Below the pieces are notes generated by a model, which saw only the letters and a program-made list of their open reading frames with translations, had not been told where the DNA came from and did no database searches. A stretch of DNA of 64,000 nucleotides from the NCBI GenBank assembly GCA_003013855.2, contig ML058447.1, forward strand, positions 310,001-374,000. The letters run 5' to 3'. The DNA is from Liriodendron chinense (lineage: Eukaryota; Streptophyta; Magnoliopsida; Magnoliales; Magnoliaceae). Numbering within the stretch: the stretch's first letter is position 1; every line of letters starts with the position of its first letter. The translations under genes were made by a program, and so were the position numbers. Of the stretch, positions 11,101-21,350 are shown piece after piece.

Positions 11101-12925
11101 CCGAAGAGATAATCAAAACAGAGGAGATCCCAAAGGCGTCCTCTCAGGCCTCGGCAGCAAAAATGAAGCCGCATACGATGTAGCAACTCAGCTCAAGTCA
11201 ATCCCTGCACAAATCTCAGTATGGGAGCTACTCTGCACATCTCGCATACACCGAGAGATGTTTGCCAAGACCTTGAATGATGCTCATGTCTCCTCCGATA
11301 CGGCACCAGAGATGATTGCATTGATGATTGGACAGCTACTGGCTCCGCGCGCCATCACCTTCACCGATAATGAGTTGCCACCAGAGAGACGAGGTCATGG
11401 GCGATCCCTCAACATAGCCTTACGATACAAAGACCTCTGTGTTCCGCTGGTCCTTATCGATAATGGCTCAAGCTTAAATGTCTGCCCACTCAAGACCGCG
11501 GAACGCCTGGGAATCAGTCCCTCTTCATTCCGACCCAGCACCATATGCGTCAGAGCATTTGACAACACCCGCCGATCAGTGGAAGGGGAAGTCGACATAG
11601 AGGTACAGATAGGCCCGGAAGTCTCCACCATCACATTCCAAATCCTGGATATATCAGCCTCTTTCAACATGCTGCTCGGATGGCCATGGCTGCACAAGGT
11701 TGGAGCTGTGCCATCAACCTTACATCAACGGGTGAAGTACATCTGTGGAAATCAAGTGATCTCTATCCACGTAGAGAAGGAGCTCATCATTCCTTCCAAT
11801 GCTGCTGCCACTGAACCAGACATCCCGGTCATCGATATCCAACACTCTAAAGAAGACATCCCATTTCACAGTTTCGAATTTGAGACTGTGAACTCTATCG
11901 CCAATCCAGAACCAACAAGGGTGGACCGTGTCTTCTCACCGGCAGAGCGTCTGAGCCTCAAATACCGAATGAAGAATCACTTCAAGTCCAGAAAGGTATC
12001 GCTAGTATATAACCAACGCAAGTGGGGACTCGGATACAGGTCAACCTTCATGGACAAGAGAAGGAAGAAATTTCGGTGCTCACCCATCCAATTCGTCAAG
12101 CCAGGAGAACCTTGCAAAGATCCAGGAGGGAATCAACCGACTGCACTACACAAAGGCCTCCCGATGAGCCTAGTTTGGGCTACGTGGCCCCCCATTCGAT
12201 GGGATCAGATTCTCGAACCCTCTAAGCCTCCAGAAGAAGGAGGAAATGATGAAGACGAAGAAGGAAGACAAATACAGCAGCTTCAGGACCAGGTTACTCT
12301 GACACCTGCTCCCAACCAGGGGCACAACCTGCCCACTTCAATCAACCAGGGGCACAACCTGCCCACCTCTCTCAACCAGGGGCACAACCTGCCCACTTCA
12401 ATCAACCAAGGGCACAACCTGCCCACTTCAATCAGCCAGGGGCACAACCTGCCCACTTCAAACAGCCAGGGGCACAACCTGCCCACTTCAATCAGCAAGG
12501 GGCACGACTCGCCCATCTCATCACCAATTAGCAAGGGGCACGACTTGCCCATCTCTGCAAAGTCAACATCATCAATCATCAGCCAGGGGCAGAAGCAGCC
12601 CATCCATTGGACCAAGAAAGGGAAGTGGCCAGCCCTAGATTGGTCTGATGTCCAGGTTCCAAACTTGTGTCTAGCTGTGGAACCAGACGAACTGCAATAC
12701 GAGGTAAGTGATCCGGGAGGGACTGAGTACGACTCAGATCCCGAACCCGACCAGCAAGAAATCATGGTCATTGGGCCAGACCATGATTCTTCGCCCAAAT
12801 CATCAACCCCCACCTCTTCAGGGGAGGAAGTGTGGGGTCCTGAATGGTCATCTATTCCCCTAACTTTTGAATCAGCCAAAGAGCCATCTGAGGGCTCTGG
12901 CTTCCAAAAAAAAACGCCTGTTTAA
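8135..12925 (+). CDS. gag-pro: gag-protease polyprotein of element 1
   Basis: An open frame of 1596 codons. Residues 1-330 are Gln/Pro-rich with repeats such as FQFQHIPADGI and NFQQSSIQQNP. Residues about 365-480 form the gag capsid-type domain (YDGSGCPTAHLKAF, then LKGDALDWYTSL, then FVDRFAYN). A zinc-knuckle-like CAYHQGRGHATDRC lies at about 676-689, spaced as in Tat gags. A spacer with repeated EPVVLEGA-like motifs follows. Protease is shown by VLIDNGSSLNV near 1107, with the Asp-Asn-Gly form of the active site common in this lineage. Residues about 1390-1460 carry GHNLPTS repeats. The frame ends just past a run of nine A (12906-12914) and overlaps the pol frame by 34 nt. No internal stop interrupts it. 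Confidence 0.92.
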   Translation: MSDHEEETHHFPALEITEAQPPAQQPVDNTPIIQELAQGMRAMQEMLLQFMQAQATAAANNQVGPVQQAQQPCRVLPASSSNQAQPSESAQDYRQQPSQPFAVGHPSQYLPATTRPSQSTSVAGTSSQLPVNLANNNLSRSQHVPADGTPFQFQHIPADGISIQFPATGTALANAHNGGQCQAHINQRTVANTQQGGHFPASQPPANRSTFQFQHIPADGIPVNFQQSSIQQNPVNFQQSSIQQNPINFQQVSVQPSVQSPVQLPSFQAQVHQNPVQSSNQFQQPAVAFQQAHRVEDIDHYAEEEHALLQEAPVSRTDHSGLDELREQFQILQNQLQRQQGIDLSSTKFRDLCPFPDAQVPQNFEVPKFKRYDGSGCPTAHLKAFCGELSAISGNEGALIRLFQKSLKGDALDWYTSLDCHCIRTWEQLSQAFVDRFAYNLNMAPRRADLAALRQRSDEILSAYVGRWRAMAARMRTPIDDEEQISMIVHSTYPGISGYLISHPYANFSQLIRAGEQVEAGIRAETISPWPHQATPVRRNRVEGRPIGHGNGNRSGSPPRPTEVNNINTTAQGNQRAPPQGRQQYQQNQVQHQPQRYQPQPNPQPQPPRQQQQFRGNGQYSYQNRQNYREFRKFTPLSQPLSQIMTTLVQKQLLTLMTPRPPPHPLPPNYRENEYCAYHQGRGHATDRCYTLKNAIQDLIDDRKIVISVPGASPAASTNILQNPLPQHPTDPSSSRGPAVNSIEEGDHIDRFFSPIQSIHAYTYEPTNPPPVLQGASPFLPSISEPVVLEGAPPYDIPVVQGAPYNHSSWEPVVLEGAQSYIEPTYEPVILQGATPEQSNPQWKDYTHQQQEPVVLEGALPVKPVILQGASPGGVSITLLQLGRTEKPPAISRGPVFIPWEPPAPGTVKPGPRPYVVYEDKPRYYPFSTGNNVVLKAKALYEEDLVPTPAPLQEPVVLEGKREENYKEVPWHYPECAEVGNMNPNGRCIRRDNQNRGDPKGVLSGLGSKNEAAYDVATQLKSIPAQISVWELLCTSRIHREMFAKTLNDAHVSSDTAPEMIALMIGQLLAPRAITFTDNELPPERRGHGRSLNIALRYKDLCVPLVLIDNGSSLNVCPLKTAERLGISPSSFRPSTICVRAFDNTRRSVEGEVDIEVQIGPEVSTITFQILDISASFNMLLGWPWLHKVGAVPSTLHQRVKYICGNQVISIHVEKELIIPSNAAATEPDIPVIDIQHSKEDIPFHSFEFETVNSIANPEPTRVDRVFSPAERLSLKYRMKNHFKSRKVSLVYNQRKWGLGYRSTFMDKRRKKFRCSPIQFVKPGEPCKDPGGNQPTALHKGLPMSLVWATWPPIRWDQILEPSKPPEEGGNDEDEEGRQIQQLQDQVTLTPAPNQGHNLPTSINQGHNLPTSLNQGHNLPTSINQGHNLPTSISQGHNLPTSNSQGHNLPTSISKGHDSPISSPISKGHDLPISAKSTSSIISQGQKQPIHWTKKGKWPALDWSDVQVPNLCLAVEPDELQYEVSDPGGTEYDSDPEPDQQEIMVIGPDHDSSPKSSTPTSSGEEVWGPEWSSIPLTFESAKEPSEGSGFQKKTPV
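10440..11020 (+). repeat. repeated EPVVLEGA-type motif in the Gag-protease spacer
   Basis: In the translated frame, eight variants of PV(V/I)L(E/Q)GA recur about every 15-30 residues between the zinc knuckle and protease, for example PPVLQGAS, EPVVLEGAP, EPVILQGAT and EPVVLEGK. DNA between the motifs differs, so this is a protein-level repeat rather than a simple minisatellite. Element 2 keeps it. Confidence 0.75.
12310..12560 (+). repeat. 30-bp in-frame minisatellite (GHNLPTS repeats)
   Basis: Six near-perfect 30-bp units encode QGHNLPTS plus two variable residues, followed by two diverged KGHD(S/L)PIS units. The array is in frame in the C-terminal part of gag-protease. Element 2 has only two GHNLPTS units before the diverged units. 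Confidence 0.9.
12892..12925 (+). promoter_or_regulatory. gag/pol frame overlap with A9 slippery run
   Basis: The pol frame opens after a TGA at 12889-12891 and the gag frame closes with TAA at 12923-12925. Between them lies A9 (12906-12914) followed by C. Here pol is in the -1 frame relative to gag, so tandem slippage on A AAA AAA is mechanically possible. Element 2 has A8 at the same place, which changes the frame relation to +1. Confidence 0.5.
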
Positions 12926-15900
12926 GCAGCGACCGGAACTTTGGAACAAGTTGGGCTCAATCATGGTCTGAAATGCCCACTTGTTCAAAGTCCCGTGAAT
13001 TTCGAAAATCCAAAAAAATCAAAAACTTTCAAAAACCAAAAACATCTAGCATCTCAATTTCAAAAAAATCTCAAAAACCAAAAAACGTTTCTTTTCCTGC
13101 ATTCAACAGTGTGCCAAGTTCGTCTAAAGAGTCACATGAGTTTGAAGTCGAATCATATGACTTTGACATCGAATTAGACTTCGAGCTCATGGGTCTGGAC
13201 GAAGCTCGGGATGAGGAAGATGATGATCCTGCTCCCGAACTTGAGGATCTCCTCAAAAAGTTCGAATCTAAAGCCAATGTTGTAGCCGATGATTTCGAGA
13301 TAGTAAACTTGGGGACGCCTGAGATCCCTAGGGAAGTACGCATTGGAAAATCATTGCCACCTGAGATGAAACAGAAAATGATAGAGTTCCTAGCTCCAAG
13401 ATTGTCCAACTTCGCGTTCTCATATGAAGACATGCCGGGGCTCGATGAAGAGCTCGTTGTACACCATCTGCCAACCAAGGCAGATATGAAGCCAGTGAAG
13501 CAGAAACTCCGAAGAATGAAGCCAGAATGGGCTCTGAAAGTCCGAGATGAAGTCATCAAGCAATACAATGCGGGATTCTTGGTAGTCTCCAACTACCCTG
13601 AATGGCTCGCTAACATCGTACCAGTACCGAAGAAGGACGGCAAGGTTCGAATGTGCATCGACTTCCGAGATCTCAACAAGGCCAGTCCAAAAGATGACTT
13701 CCCGTTGCCACATATCGACACTCTAGTCGACAACACTGCAGGATACAAGATCTTCTCATTCATGGACGGGTTCTCAGGTTACAATCAGATCAAGATGGCC
13801 GTCGAAGATCGCGAGAAGACATCGTTCATCACTCCCTGGGGAACCTTCTGTTACAGGGTAATGCCGTTCGGTCTGAAGAACGCAGGAGCAACATATCAGC
13901 GAGCAATGACAGCACTATTCCACGACATGATGAACAAAGAGCTCGAAGTATATGTGGACGACATGATCGTCAAATCTCGCACAATGGAAGGACACTTTGA
14001 AGATCTGAAGAAGTTATTCAACAGATTAGAAAAGTACAAGCTCCGCCTCAACCCTCAGAAATGTGTCTTCGGTGCAATGGGAGGTAAGCTCCTCGGCTTT
14101 ATGGTGAGCGAAGATGGCATCAGGGTCGACGAGACCAAAACCAGAGCAATCATTGAGATGCCCCCTCCTAGAACAGAGAAGGAAATTCGTGGCTTCCTCG
14201 GCAGAATTCAATACATCAGTCGCTTCATCGCACAGCTCACACCTATCTGTGAGCCCATATTCAAGCTCCTTCGGAAGAACGTCCCAAAAGAATGGAATGA
14301 TGATTGCCAAGTCGCCTTCGACCGCATCAAGAAGTATCTCATGAATCCTCGAGTCCTAGTGCCGCCCGCTCCTGGACGACCACTATTGTTATACATCTCG
14401 GTAGCAGCAGAAGCCATTGGCTGTGTCCTCGGCCAACACGACGAGACCGGGAAGAAGGAACAAGCAATATACTATTTGAGTCGAAAGTTCACCGACTACG
14501 AGACCAGGTATTCCCCGATCGAGAAGACTTGCCTCGCCCTAGTCTGGGCAACTCAGCGACTCCGTCAATACATGATTGCATTCCCTATTCTCCTCCTCGC
14601 TCACATGGATCCGCTCAAGTACCTGTTCGAGAAGCCGGCACTCACTGGAAGGATAGCTAAATGGCAGCTACTCTTGTCTGAGTTCGACATCACCTATGTC
14701 ACTCAAAAGGCAATCAATGGACAGGCCCTCGCCGATCATCTTGCGGCTCACTCTCTCCTGGACTATCAGCCGCTCAAGACATTCTTCCCTGATGAAGATC
14801 TCTTGCTTATTGAAGGGGATGAAAAGAAGAAAAAAGATGAATGAACGTTATTCTTCGACGGCGCAGCAAATTCTAAATGGAGTGGTATTGGAGCAATCCT
14901 CTACTCTCCAGATGATGTCCCTATTCCTATCTCGAGGCGCATCGCATTCGAGTGCACCAACAACATGGCAGAGTACGAAGCATGTATCGCTGGCTTAAGG
15001 GAAGCCATAATCTTGGGCGTTAAGAAGCTACGAGTGTTTGGAGACTCACAGCTTATCATCAATCAGACCAATGGCAAATGGAAAACCAAGGACGAGAAGC
15101 TGATACCATATCATGTGTATCTTGACAATCTGATCGAAGAATTCAAGGAAATCACCTTCTCATACATGCCCAGAGCCAAGAACCAGTTTGCAGATGCTCT
15201 CGCCACGCTCGCATCAATGCTCGAGATCCCAAAAGGAGCTTCAGAATGGGAGCTCACAGTCGAAATTCAAGAAGAACCTGCTTTTTGCCTGCAAATAGAA
15301 GAAGCCGAAGCTGTCCCTGACAAACCCTGGTATGCCGACATCAAGCAATATCTCGAAACCCAGGAGTATCCAGAGTCAGCAACAGCAACAGATCGCCGAA
15401 CCATTCAGCGTTTGGCCGGCCAATTCACCATCAGTGGCGAAGTTCTTTACAAGCGTTCCTATAATCACATCCTCCTCCGATGCGTCGATGAAACAGAAGC
15501 TGCAAAGATCATGAAAGAAATACACGAAGGAATCTGTGGCCCACACATGAATGGGCACATGATGGCAAAGAAGATTCTACGACTCGGCTACTATTGGCTC
15601 ACCATGGAGACAGACTGTTGCCAGCACGTCAGAAAATGCTTCAAGTGTCAGGAGCATGCAAATCAAATCCATGCCCCATCATCAGAGTTATACAACCTGA
15701 CCACCCCCTGGCCCTTCTCCATGTGGGGACTCGACATCATCGGCAAGATCAGTCCCAAAGCATCAAATGGTCACGAGTACATACTTGTGGCAGTCGACTA
15801 CTTCACCAAGTGGGTAGAGGCAGCCTCCTACACCACGATTGCAGCATCTCAAGTGATCAAATTCACGAAGAACAACATCATATGCCGATATGGAATCCCT

Positions 15901-16578
15901 AATGCTATCATCACAGATAATGGGACCCCGTTCGTCAACAAGAAGATGGATGACTTCCTCAGCAAATTCAAGATCCAACGTCATCGATCAAGCCCCTACC
16001 GTCCCCAGATGAATGGAGGGGTAGAAGCAGCAAACAAGACAATCGTCAGAATACTCGAGAAGATGGTCGTGACCTATCGAGATTGGTCAGATATGCTCCC
16101 ATATGCACTTTGGGCCTATCAAACGTCTGTACGGTCTGCTACGGGCGTTACTCCTTTCGAGCTTACTTACGGAATGGAAGCAGTTCTACCAGTCGAAGTG
16201 GAAATACCATCACTTCGGGTGTTATTAGAAAGCGGAATTGAAGAAGGAGAATGGCAACGGGCCAGATTCGATCAGTTGCAGCTAGCAAATGAAAAGCGCA
16301 TGCGTGCACTAAGTCATTCACAATGTTATCAGAAAAGGATCGCTCGGGCTTACAACAAGAGAGTTCGGAAAAGAAGTTTCAAGGTAGGCGACATGGTCAT
16401 GAAGAAGATTCTACCGTCGCACCTTCCAGATCCCAGAGGAAAGTTCAAACCCTCGTGGGACGGGCCGCTGATCGTCAGAGAAGTACTTCCTGGAGGCGCC
16501 CTCAGACTCACCAGCATGAGAGGGGTGGATCTTCCTGAGCCAACCAACGCCGACAACGTGAAGATCTTTCACGGGTAA
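12892..16578 (+). pseudogene. pol: pol of element 1 (RT, RNase H, second RNase H, integrase) with one nonsense codon
   Basis: One frame runs from 12892 to TAA at 16576-16578, broken only by TGA at 14842-14844. RT: IDFRDLNKASPKDDFPLPHID, FSFMDGFSGYNQI with the first catalytic Asp, and YVDDM at 13951. The usual Ty3/gypsy RNase H follows to about 14740 (ALTGRIAKWQLLLSEFD). A second, archaeal-type RNase H starts with LFFDGAANS right after the stop and includes NMAEYEACIAGL; this dual RNase H marks the Tat lineage. Integrase has an HHCC finger (about 15520-15650) and catalytic Asp 15733, Asp 15916 and Glu 16024, a D-x60-D-x35-E spacing. No chromodomain follows. Element 2 reads TGG where this copy has TGA. 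A Trp also replaces Gly in DGAANSKGSG, and both changes fall in the second RNase H region. First in-frame Met is at 12973. Confidence 0.92.
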
Positions 16579-17008
16579 GTCATTCTGACCTTATCAAAGG
16601 TTACTTTAATAGAGCTGAAGTCAAGGGGTCAAAGCTAAGATCTCTGAGAAATCATTTCCGTCCACCAACAAGTGTTTCAAATAAGGGGATTCCAAAAGAG
16701 AAAAATACAAAAAAAAGGGGGGGATTCAAAAAGGGACAAAAAAAAAGAGAGAGAAAAAGAATGCAAAAGAAAAAGAAAAAGAAAAGAAAAGAAGAAAAAA
16801 AGAAAGAAAAAAGGGAAGCCAAAGCAAGGCACCCAAGAAAAAATCAACCCAAGAAGAAACACAGTCATCCATCCATCCATCTCAGAGGGGTCTTTAGCAA
16901 AGACCGACAGCTCCATTATCGTAACTCAGGATAAGGGCTGAAGGACTGCCATCGGCCGGCAACGACGGATTCCCGACCTCTAGCCGCCGCAGTCATCCAG
17001 AGATCCAG

Positions 17009-17039
<31 letters not shown>

Positions 17040-17060
17040 AAAGAAAATGTGTGCCTAAAC
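16579..17060 (+). other. post-pol non-coding block with A/G tract
   Basis: After the pol stop comes a purine-rich, almost pyrimidine-free stretch (about 16679-16830), then CATCCATCCATCC, then further A-rich DNA. Its counterpart in element 2 is the T/C-rich 44370-44830. No gene is supported. Confidence 0.6.
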
Positions 17061-17068
17061 AAAGAGGG

Positions 17069-17282
17069 CGGAGTGAAAACCCGAAAGGGCGCTCCGAGTA
17101 AAAACAGTGGGCATACAGCGGACTTGGTGAAAACCTGAAAGGGCGCCAAGGGTAAAAACAGCACAGCTGCCAAGGGGCAGGCAAGACCAAATACCCGGGA
17201 CGTGGTGAAAACCTGAAAGGGCGCCACGGGCAAAAATGACGGGAAAAGCCGGCTGTGGTGAAAACTCGAAAGAGCACTACAG
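17069..17282 (+). ncRNA. array of four GAAA-capped hairpins
   Basis: Four units at 17069-17096, 17123-17150, 17201-17228 and 17253-17282. Each has an outer stem of 5-6 bp, a 5' internal strand TGAAAA, an inner 3-bp stem closed by GAAA, and a 3' internal strand CG or CA. Outer stems are CGGAG/CTCCG, CTTGG/CCAAG, CGTGG/CCACG and CTGTGG/CTACAG: different sequences, all paired, with one G-U in the last. Inner stems are CCC/GGG, CCT/GGG, CCT/GGG and CTC/GAG. A GGTAAAAAC-like phrase follows each. The pattern argues for selected RNA (or single-strand DNA) structure in the genomic transcript. The function is unknown. Confidence 0.75.
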
Positions 17283-17737
17283 GCAAAAATGGCTCAAAAT
17301 AAAAAAAAAAAAGAGAAAAGAAAAAATAAAAGTGCAGGTACCAAGAAAGCAGACGGTCCAGATCAGTTCAAGCGGTTACAGTTCAAGAACAAGAAGAAGC
17401 GCAGTCAGGAGCGAAGAACTCTACAGACTCTGACAATCTCAGGAAACGAGAGTTCCCGTTGCCTACATCTCTAGGGAACCAAAGGATCAAGCAAGTCAAA
17501 TCTCGAGATATCGGTCAAATCATTGACCGAGCCCCAGTTCTGATTCCTATATCCCGACACAAAATCCAGACACACTCACAAGACAACTCATGGCACAGTA
17601 GATTTTCAAACAGTTTTTTCTCTTTTCAATCAAATGCATTATATTTCTCTTACACATATCATCTTTTTCAAAAATACAAAAAAATGCATCATCATCAATC
17701 ATATATGCAAAAATCAGTGTGCAGGTGGCCAACACAA

Positions 17738-20358
17738 TCAATCTCTACCCTCCTCCTCGGCCACATCAGGTGAGACCTCTGACTCATAAAAAGATAGTCT
17801 CGCTCTCAACCTGCTCACCTCCATACGCAGGTAATGCGCCTCATCGCGCTCAAGGGTACGGATCGCTGTCTCCTCATCAGACAATCTCTGATCGGCAGCC
17901 AATCTCCTCGACATCATCTCGCAATGATACCGAAGTGCAGAGATCTCAGACAGCAGATGGCCATGAGTGGCCAAAAGGAAGCCAGGATCGACAAAAGGGC
18001 GCTCCTCAAAAGGTTCATATGAACCAGATGAAGAGCCAGCATCTCCAAGAATATCCTGCTCATCCTCATCGGCAGTCTGGTGCCAATAAGGGATACGTCG
18101 ATACAAAGACTGCTCCGCGACCCAGTACTGATATGGGGCGGTCGCCATCGAAAAAATCCGCAGCTCAAATCCCAACAAATCAGCTGTCAAATAACTCGCC
18201 CAAGAACAATCAATCCGGGTCCTGAAGTCAGAGGATCTAGGTGGAAGTGCCCGACGCCCGATACCCGTAAAAGCAAAATGAGGAACATCCTGCTCATACC
18301 CAAACTGCCGCAGGAACCGGATGGGATGGTAAGAAAAGTAGGATCGAAAGCCTACCAACATCAGAGGATGGCGGTGTGCATCGCAAAGCACTGGAGGAAG
18401 TGAAAGCCAAGATGACGCCCAACGAACGTTCCAGTCACGAAGTTCAGCAAACATCCTGCGATACAAGGGCTCGCTCATCCTAGCCGTATGCGGAAGGAAC
18501 TCGATGATATAACGCATAATGTCAGAGCTAGGGATGCCAGGAAGAGGTACAGGAACGGTCAGAGAAAGACGCTCCCATAGCCATACCTGGTCACAGAAAG
18601 TAAAAGAAGTTCAGCTAGAGCAAAATAATTCCTAGCAAAGCAAGAAGAAAAAAAAAGGTGCAGAAAAGATACCTGAAGGAAAGCACAACAGCCGCGAAGG
18701 ACACGAGTGCGGCCTAGGGCACAGTCGGTCAGCCCATCAAATAGCTCGGCCAAGATGAGAGAAATGATCCCCTGCCGACGGACAGCTCGGCTCATCACCT
18801 CAAAAAGCAAAGGAGTCTGGGACCTGCGCCATCCCGAGAACAGCACCTCAGCAATCAAACAGAACATCAGTGCGTTCCGAGCAAAGGTGGAACCGGCCGT
18901 ACCCTGAGGACCCGAAAAAAGATCATACAGCAAGTCCAAAGAGAACACTACAGCATCCTGGCCACTAGCTGCAGGTCGAACAAGATAAGGGATCCCAAAC
19001 CAGTTCTGCGGTGTAGCAGTCTTCGGCGATGTCTTCGGCGAAAAGTACTGAGTATAATCCAAGGGTAAGCCTGTCAAGCGCGCAAGCTCCTCCAAAGAAG
19101 GCCCCATCTCCATATCATTGAACGCAAACAAGTTCAACGAAGGGACCCAGTCAATCACGGCAGCTCCGAGCATTCTCCAGTCAATGTCAACTCTAGCCAT
19201 ATGAATCAGACTGCCAAAGCCATAAGACTCCAAATCTCGAATCTCATAAGCTGACAAGCTGTCAAGCCAAGCAAGCAGTCGTGGCGAGCAAGAAGAACGA
19301 GGAAGCAGCTGACAAGTCCTCACCGGTATCCCCTCTAGCACAAAAGGCCCAGAAATCGAGGACAACTCATCGAAGATCGGAAGGTCAACAGGCGAAGCAG
19401 AAGGAAAAGCTGGAACCTCTGCAGACTCGACAGCCCCTGACCTGTCCCCAGTAACGGCTATGTCTGATATAGCCGCATCACTGTCGGAAACTGTCACAAC
19501 CTCAGCCGCATGAGAAGACTCGCCCACCTCGTGAACAGAGTGCGCAAAGGGCCGATGACCAAAGGAAGGACAATGCTCTCCATCAAAAGGACTATCAGTG
19601 AAGATCACACCGCACATCGTGACATCCTGGCTAATCTGACCGTCAAAGAATACATCTGAACCATCCAAAAGGGTCTCGGTTACCCCGATCGAAGAATCAA
19701 CTGCCAGATCCGGACCTGCGGCCCTCTCCAGTAGGAGATCATGAATCCAATCATCATCCTGACCGATCAAAGGGATCATCGAGGCATCCACACCGTCCAT
19801 CATCAGGGGGACATCATCAATGATCACATCAAGTCCACCCAAGCAAGTATACCGCACATCTCGGCCCTCATCCAGAGTATCCAAACCGTCAAAGGTACCA
19901 TCTGAGTCATCCATACCATCCAGACATGAGATCAGCCCGTCTATGTCCATCATGGTCCCATCACCACCGTCCATCACATCATCCATGGGGCCCACACTCA
20001 AGGGATGCATAGCCTCACCTATGTCCCATCCCATCATCCCATCCATACCATCCATTCCTCCCATGATGAGGAGCCCATTCAAATCATAAAATCCAGCCAT
20101 CCCACCATTAATGGAGCCATTCAAAGCTCCACCAACCACCATCCCTAGCCCCTCATCAATGCTTCCATTCAATGCCCCATCTCCCCCATCCATTAAAGAC
20201 ATCTCCCCATTATCAAAGCTCAATTGAAAATCTGAAGTGTGGGACCCACCTTGGACAGCCCCCACAGCCCCCAAATCTCCACCATCCATTGCCCAAGAAA
20301 GGACAAACCAAGAAAGAGACAAAAGGAGAAAGGAAGATGAGACAAGAAGAAGATTCAT
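17738..20358 (-). CDS. antisense gene B of element 1: PMD-like protein, two exons, 844 codons
   Basis: Read on the - strand: exon 1 20358-18673 (562 codons), intron 18672-18587 (86 nt, GTATCT...GACCAG), exon 2 18586-17738 (282 codons plus stop), joined in phase 0. The Met at 20358 starts a hydrophobic stretch (LLLVSSSFLLLSLSWFVLSW) that could be a signal peptide or membrane anchor. A frame-open Met also lies upstream at 20661. Residues about 25-280 are rich in Asp, Gly and Met. The C-terminal half has FAFNDMEMGPSLEELARLTG, WFGIPYLVRP and later WVAEQSLYRRIP, resembling PMD-like/DUF7745-type proteins common in plant retroelements. The C-terminus has a charged coiled-coil-like stretch. The copy in element 2 has identical exon lengths. 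No catalytic function is known; assignment of the family is by pattern memory. Confidence 0.75.
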
Positions 20359-20463
20359 GGCTGGAATCGAACGGTCCAGTACAGGGAATGTGGGGACAGC
20401 AGCAACAGACAGCAGAGGATGTCCGAACCAGAGCCAGCCCAGGCCGCTCAAGAGGCGAGCTCT

Positions 20464-20486
20464 GGGCGGCCTGCCCTGGGCCGCCC
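20464..20486. promoter_or_regulatory. GC palindrome upstream of antisense gene B
   Basis: Arms GGGCGGCC and GGCCGCCC around a CAGGGCA-type centre, 106 bp upstream of the gene B start codon on the - strand. It is nearly the same sequence as the palindrome in the LTR promoter. No clear TATA box was seen nearby. Confidence 0.5.
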
Positions 20487-20699
20487 GTACTGACGCAGAT
20501 CCCCTCTCTCCGCGGGATTGGCTCCGGGGCTTTTGGTAGGTGAGGCTGACAGTCCACGTCAGCAGATGGCGCTCCGTGGGCCGCCCAAGGCTCCGGTCCA
20601 CTCCAGATTTCGACTGAAGATGATCAAGATCATACAAAAGGTGCCCCACTGGCCCAATCACGAAGCAATGTGACTGGAATAGGGCTGATCAAGCCAAAG

Positions 20700-21350
20700 A
20701 GAAGGAAAGGTGATCAAGTGGGGGCCACAAGCAATCCAAGCCATTCAAAGACTAGATCATCATGATCTAAACCATTGAAGAACCTACATAAGCCATGAAA
20801 CAACAAGATCAAAGGTCTGATCATCACAAAAAGGGCCAGAATCCAAGATCTAATCATCAAGTGGGCCCACAAAGCCAAATCAAGCGATCAGAGGCGTTCA
20901 AGCCATCATCCACACCATGAGAAGCATTCCTAGCCTCACAAATCATCAAAAGAGATGCCCCAAAGTAAAGCTAAGGTCTCAAGTGGGCCCACAGGGCCAA
21001 ATCCATCAATCTGAACCATTCAAGGGCCAAATCAGTCAAGATCCAAACCATTGGAAAGCTTACACAAGTCATGGAGCAGCAAGATCAAAGGTTCGATCAT
21101 CAAAAGAAGGGCCAGAATCCAAGATCTAAACATCAAGTGGGCCCACAAGGCCTAATCAAGCAATCTGAACCATTCAAGTCATCACCCATGCACTAAGCAG
21201 TCTCAAATCATGAAGGAATGAGTCAAGAGTCAAAGCATCCAGACATCACCAAGGAATTTGGGAGAAATCAAAGCCTGTATATTCATCCAAAAGGGCTTGA
21301 TACAAAAGGGGACAAAACAAAAAGTACAAGGCCATATAAAGCAGAGCCAG
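20700..21350. repeat. spacer between antisense genes A and B with diverged tandem repeats
   Basis: No gene. Phrases such as AAGTGGGCCCACAAGGCC, AGATCTAATCATC and AGATCAAAGGTYYGATCATC recur two to three times with roughly 120-280 bp spacing. The equivalent spacer in element 2 is 40081-40740. Confidence 0.55.

Noticed and set aside
12704..13109. Intron between gag-protease and pol using GTAAGT and the strong CAG acceptor
   Set aside because: The join gives a stop within six codons in both elements, so it is not annotated as a gene structure; it remains open as part of the gag/pol question.
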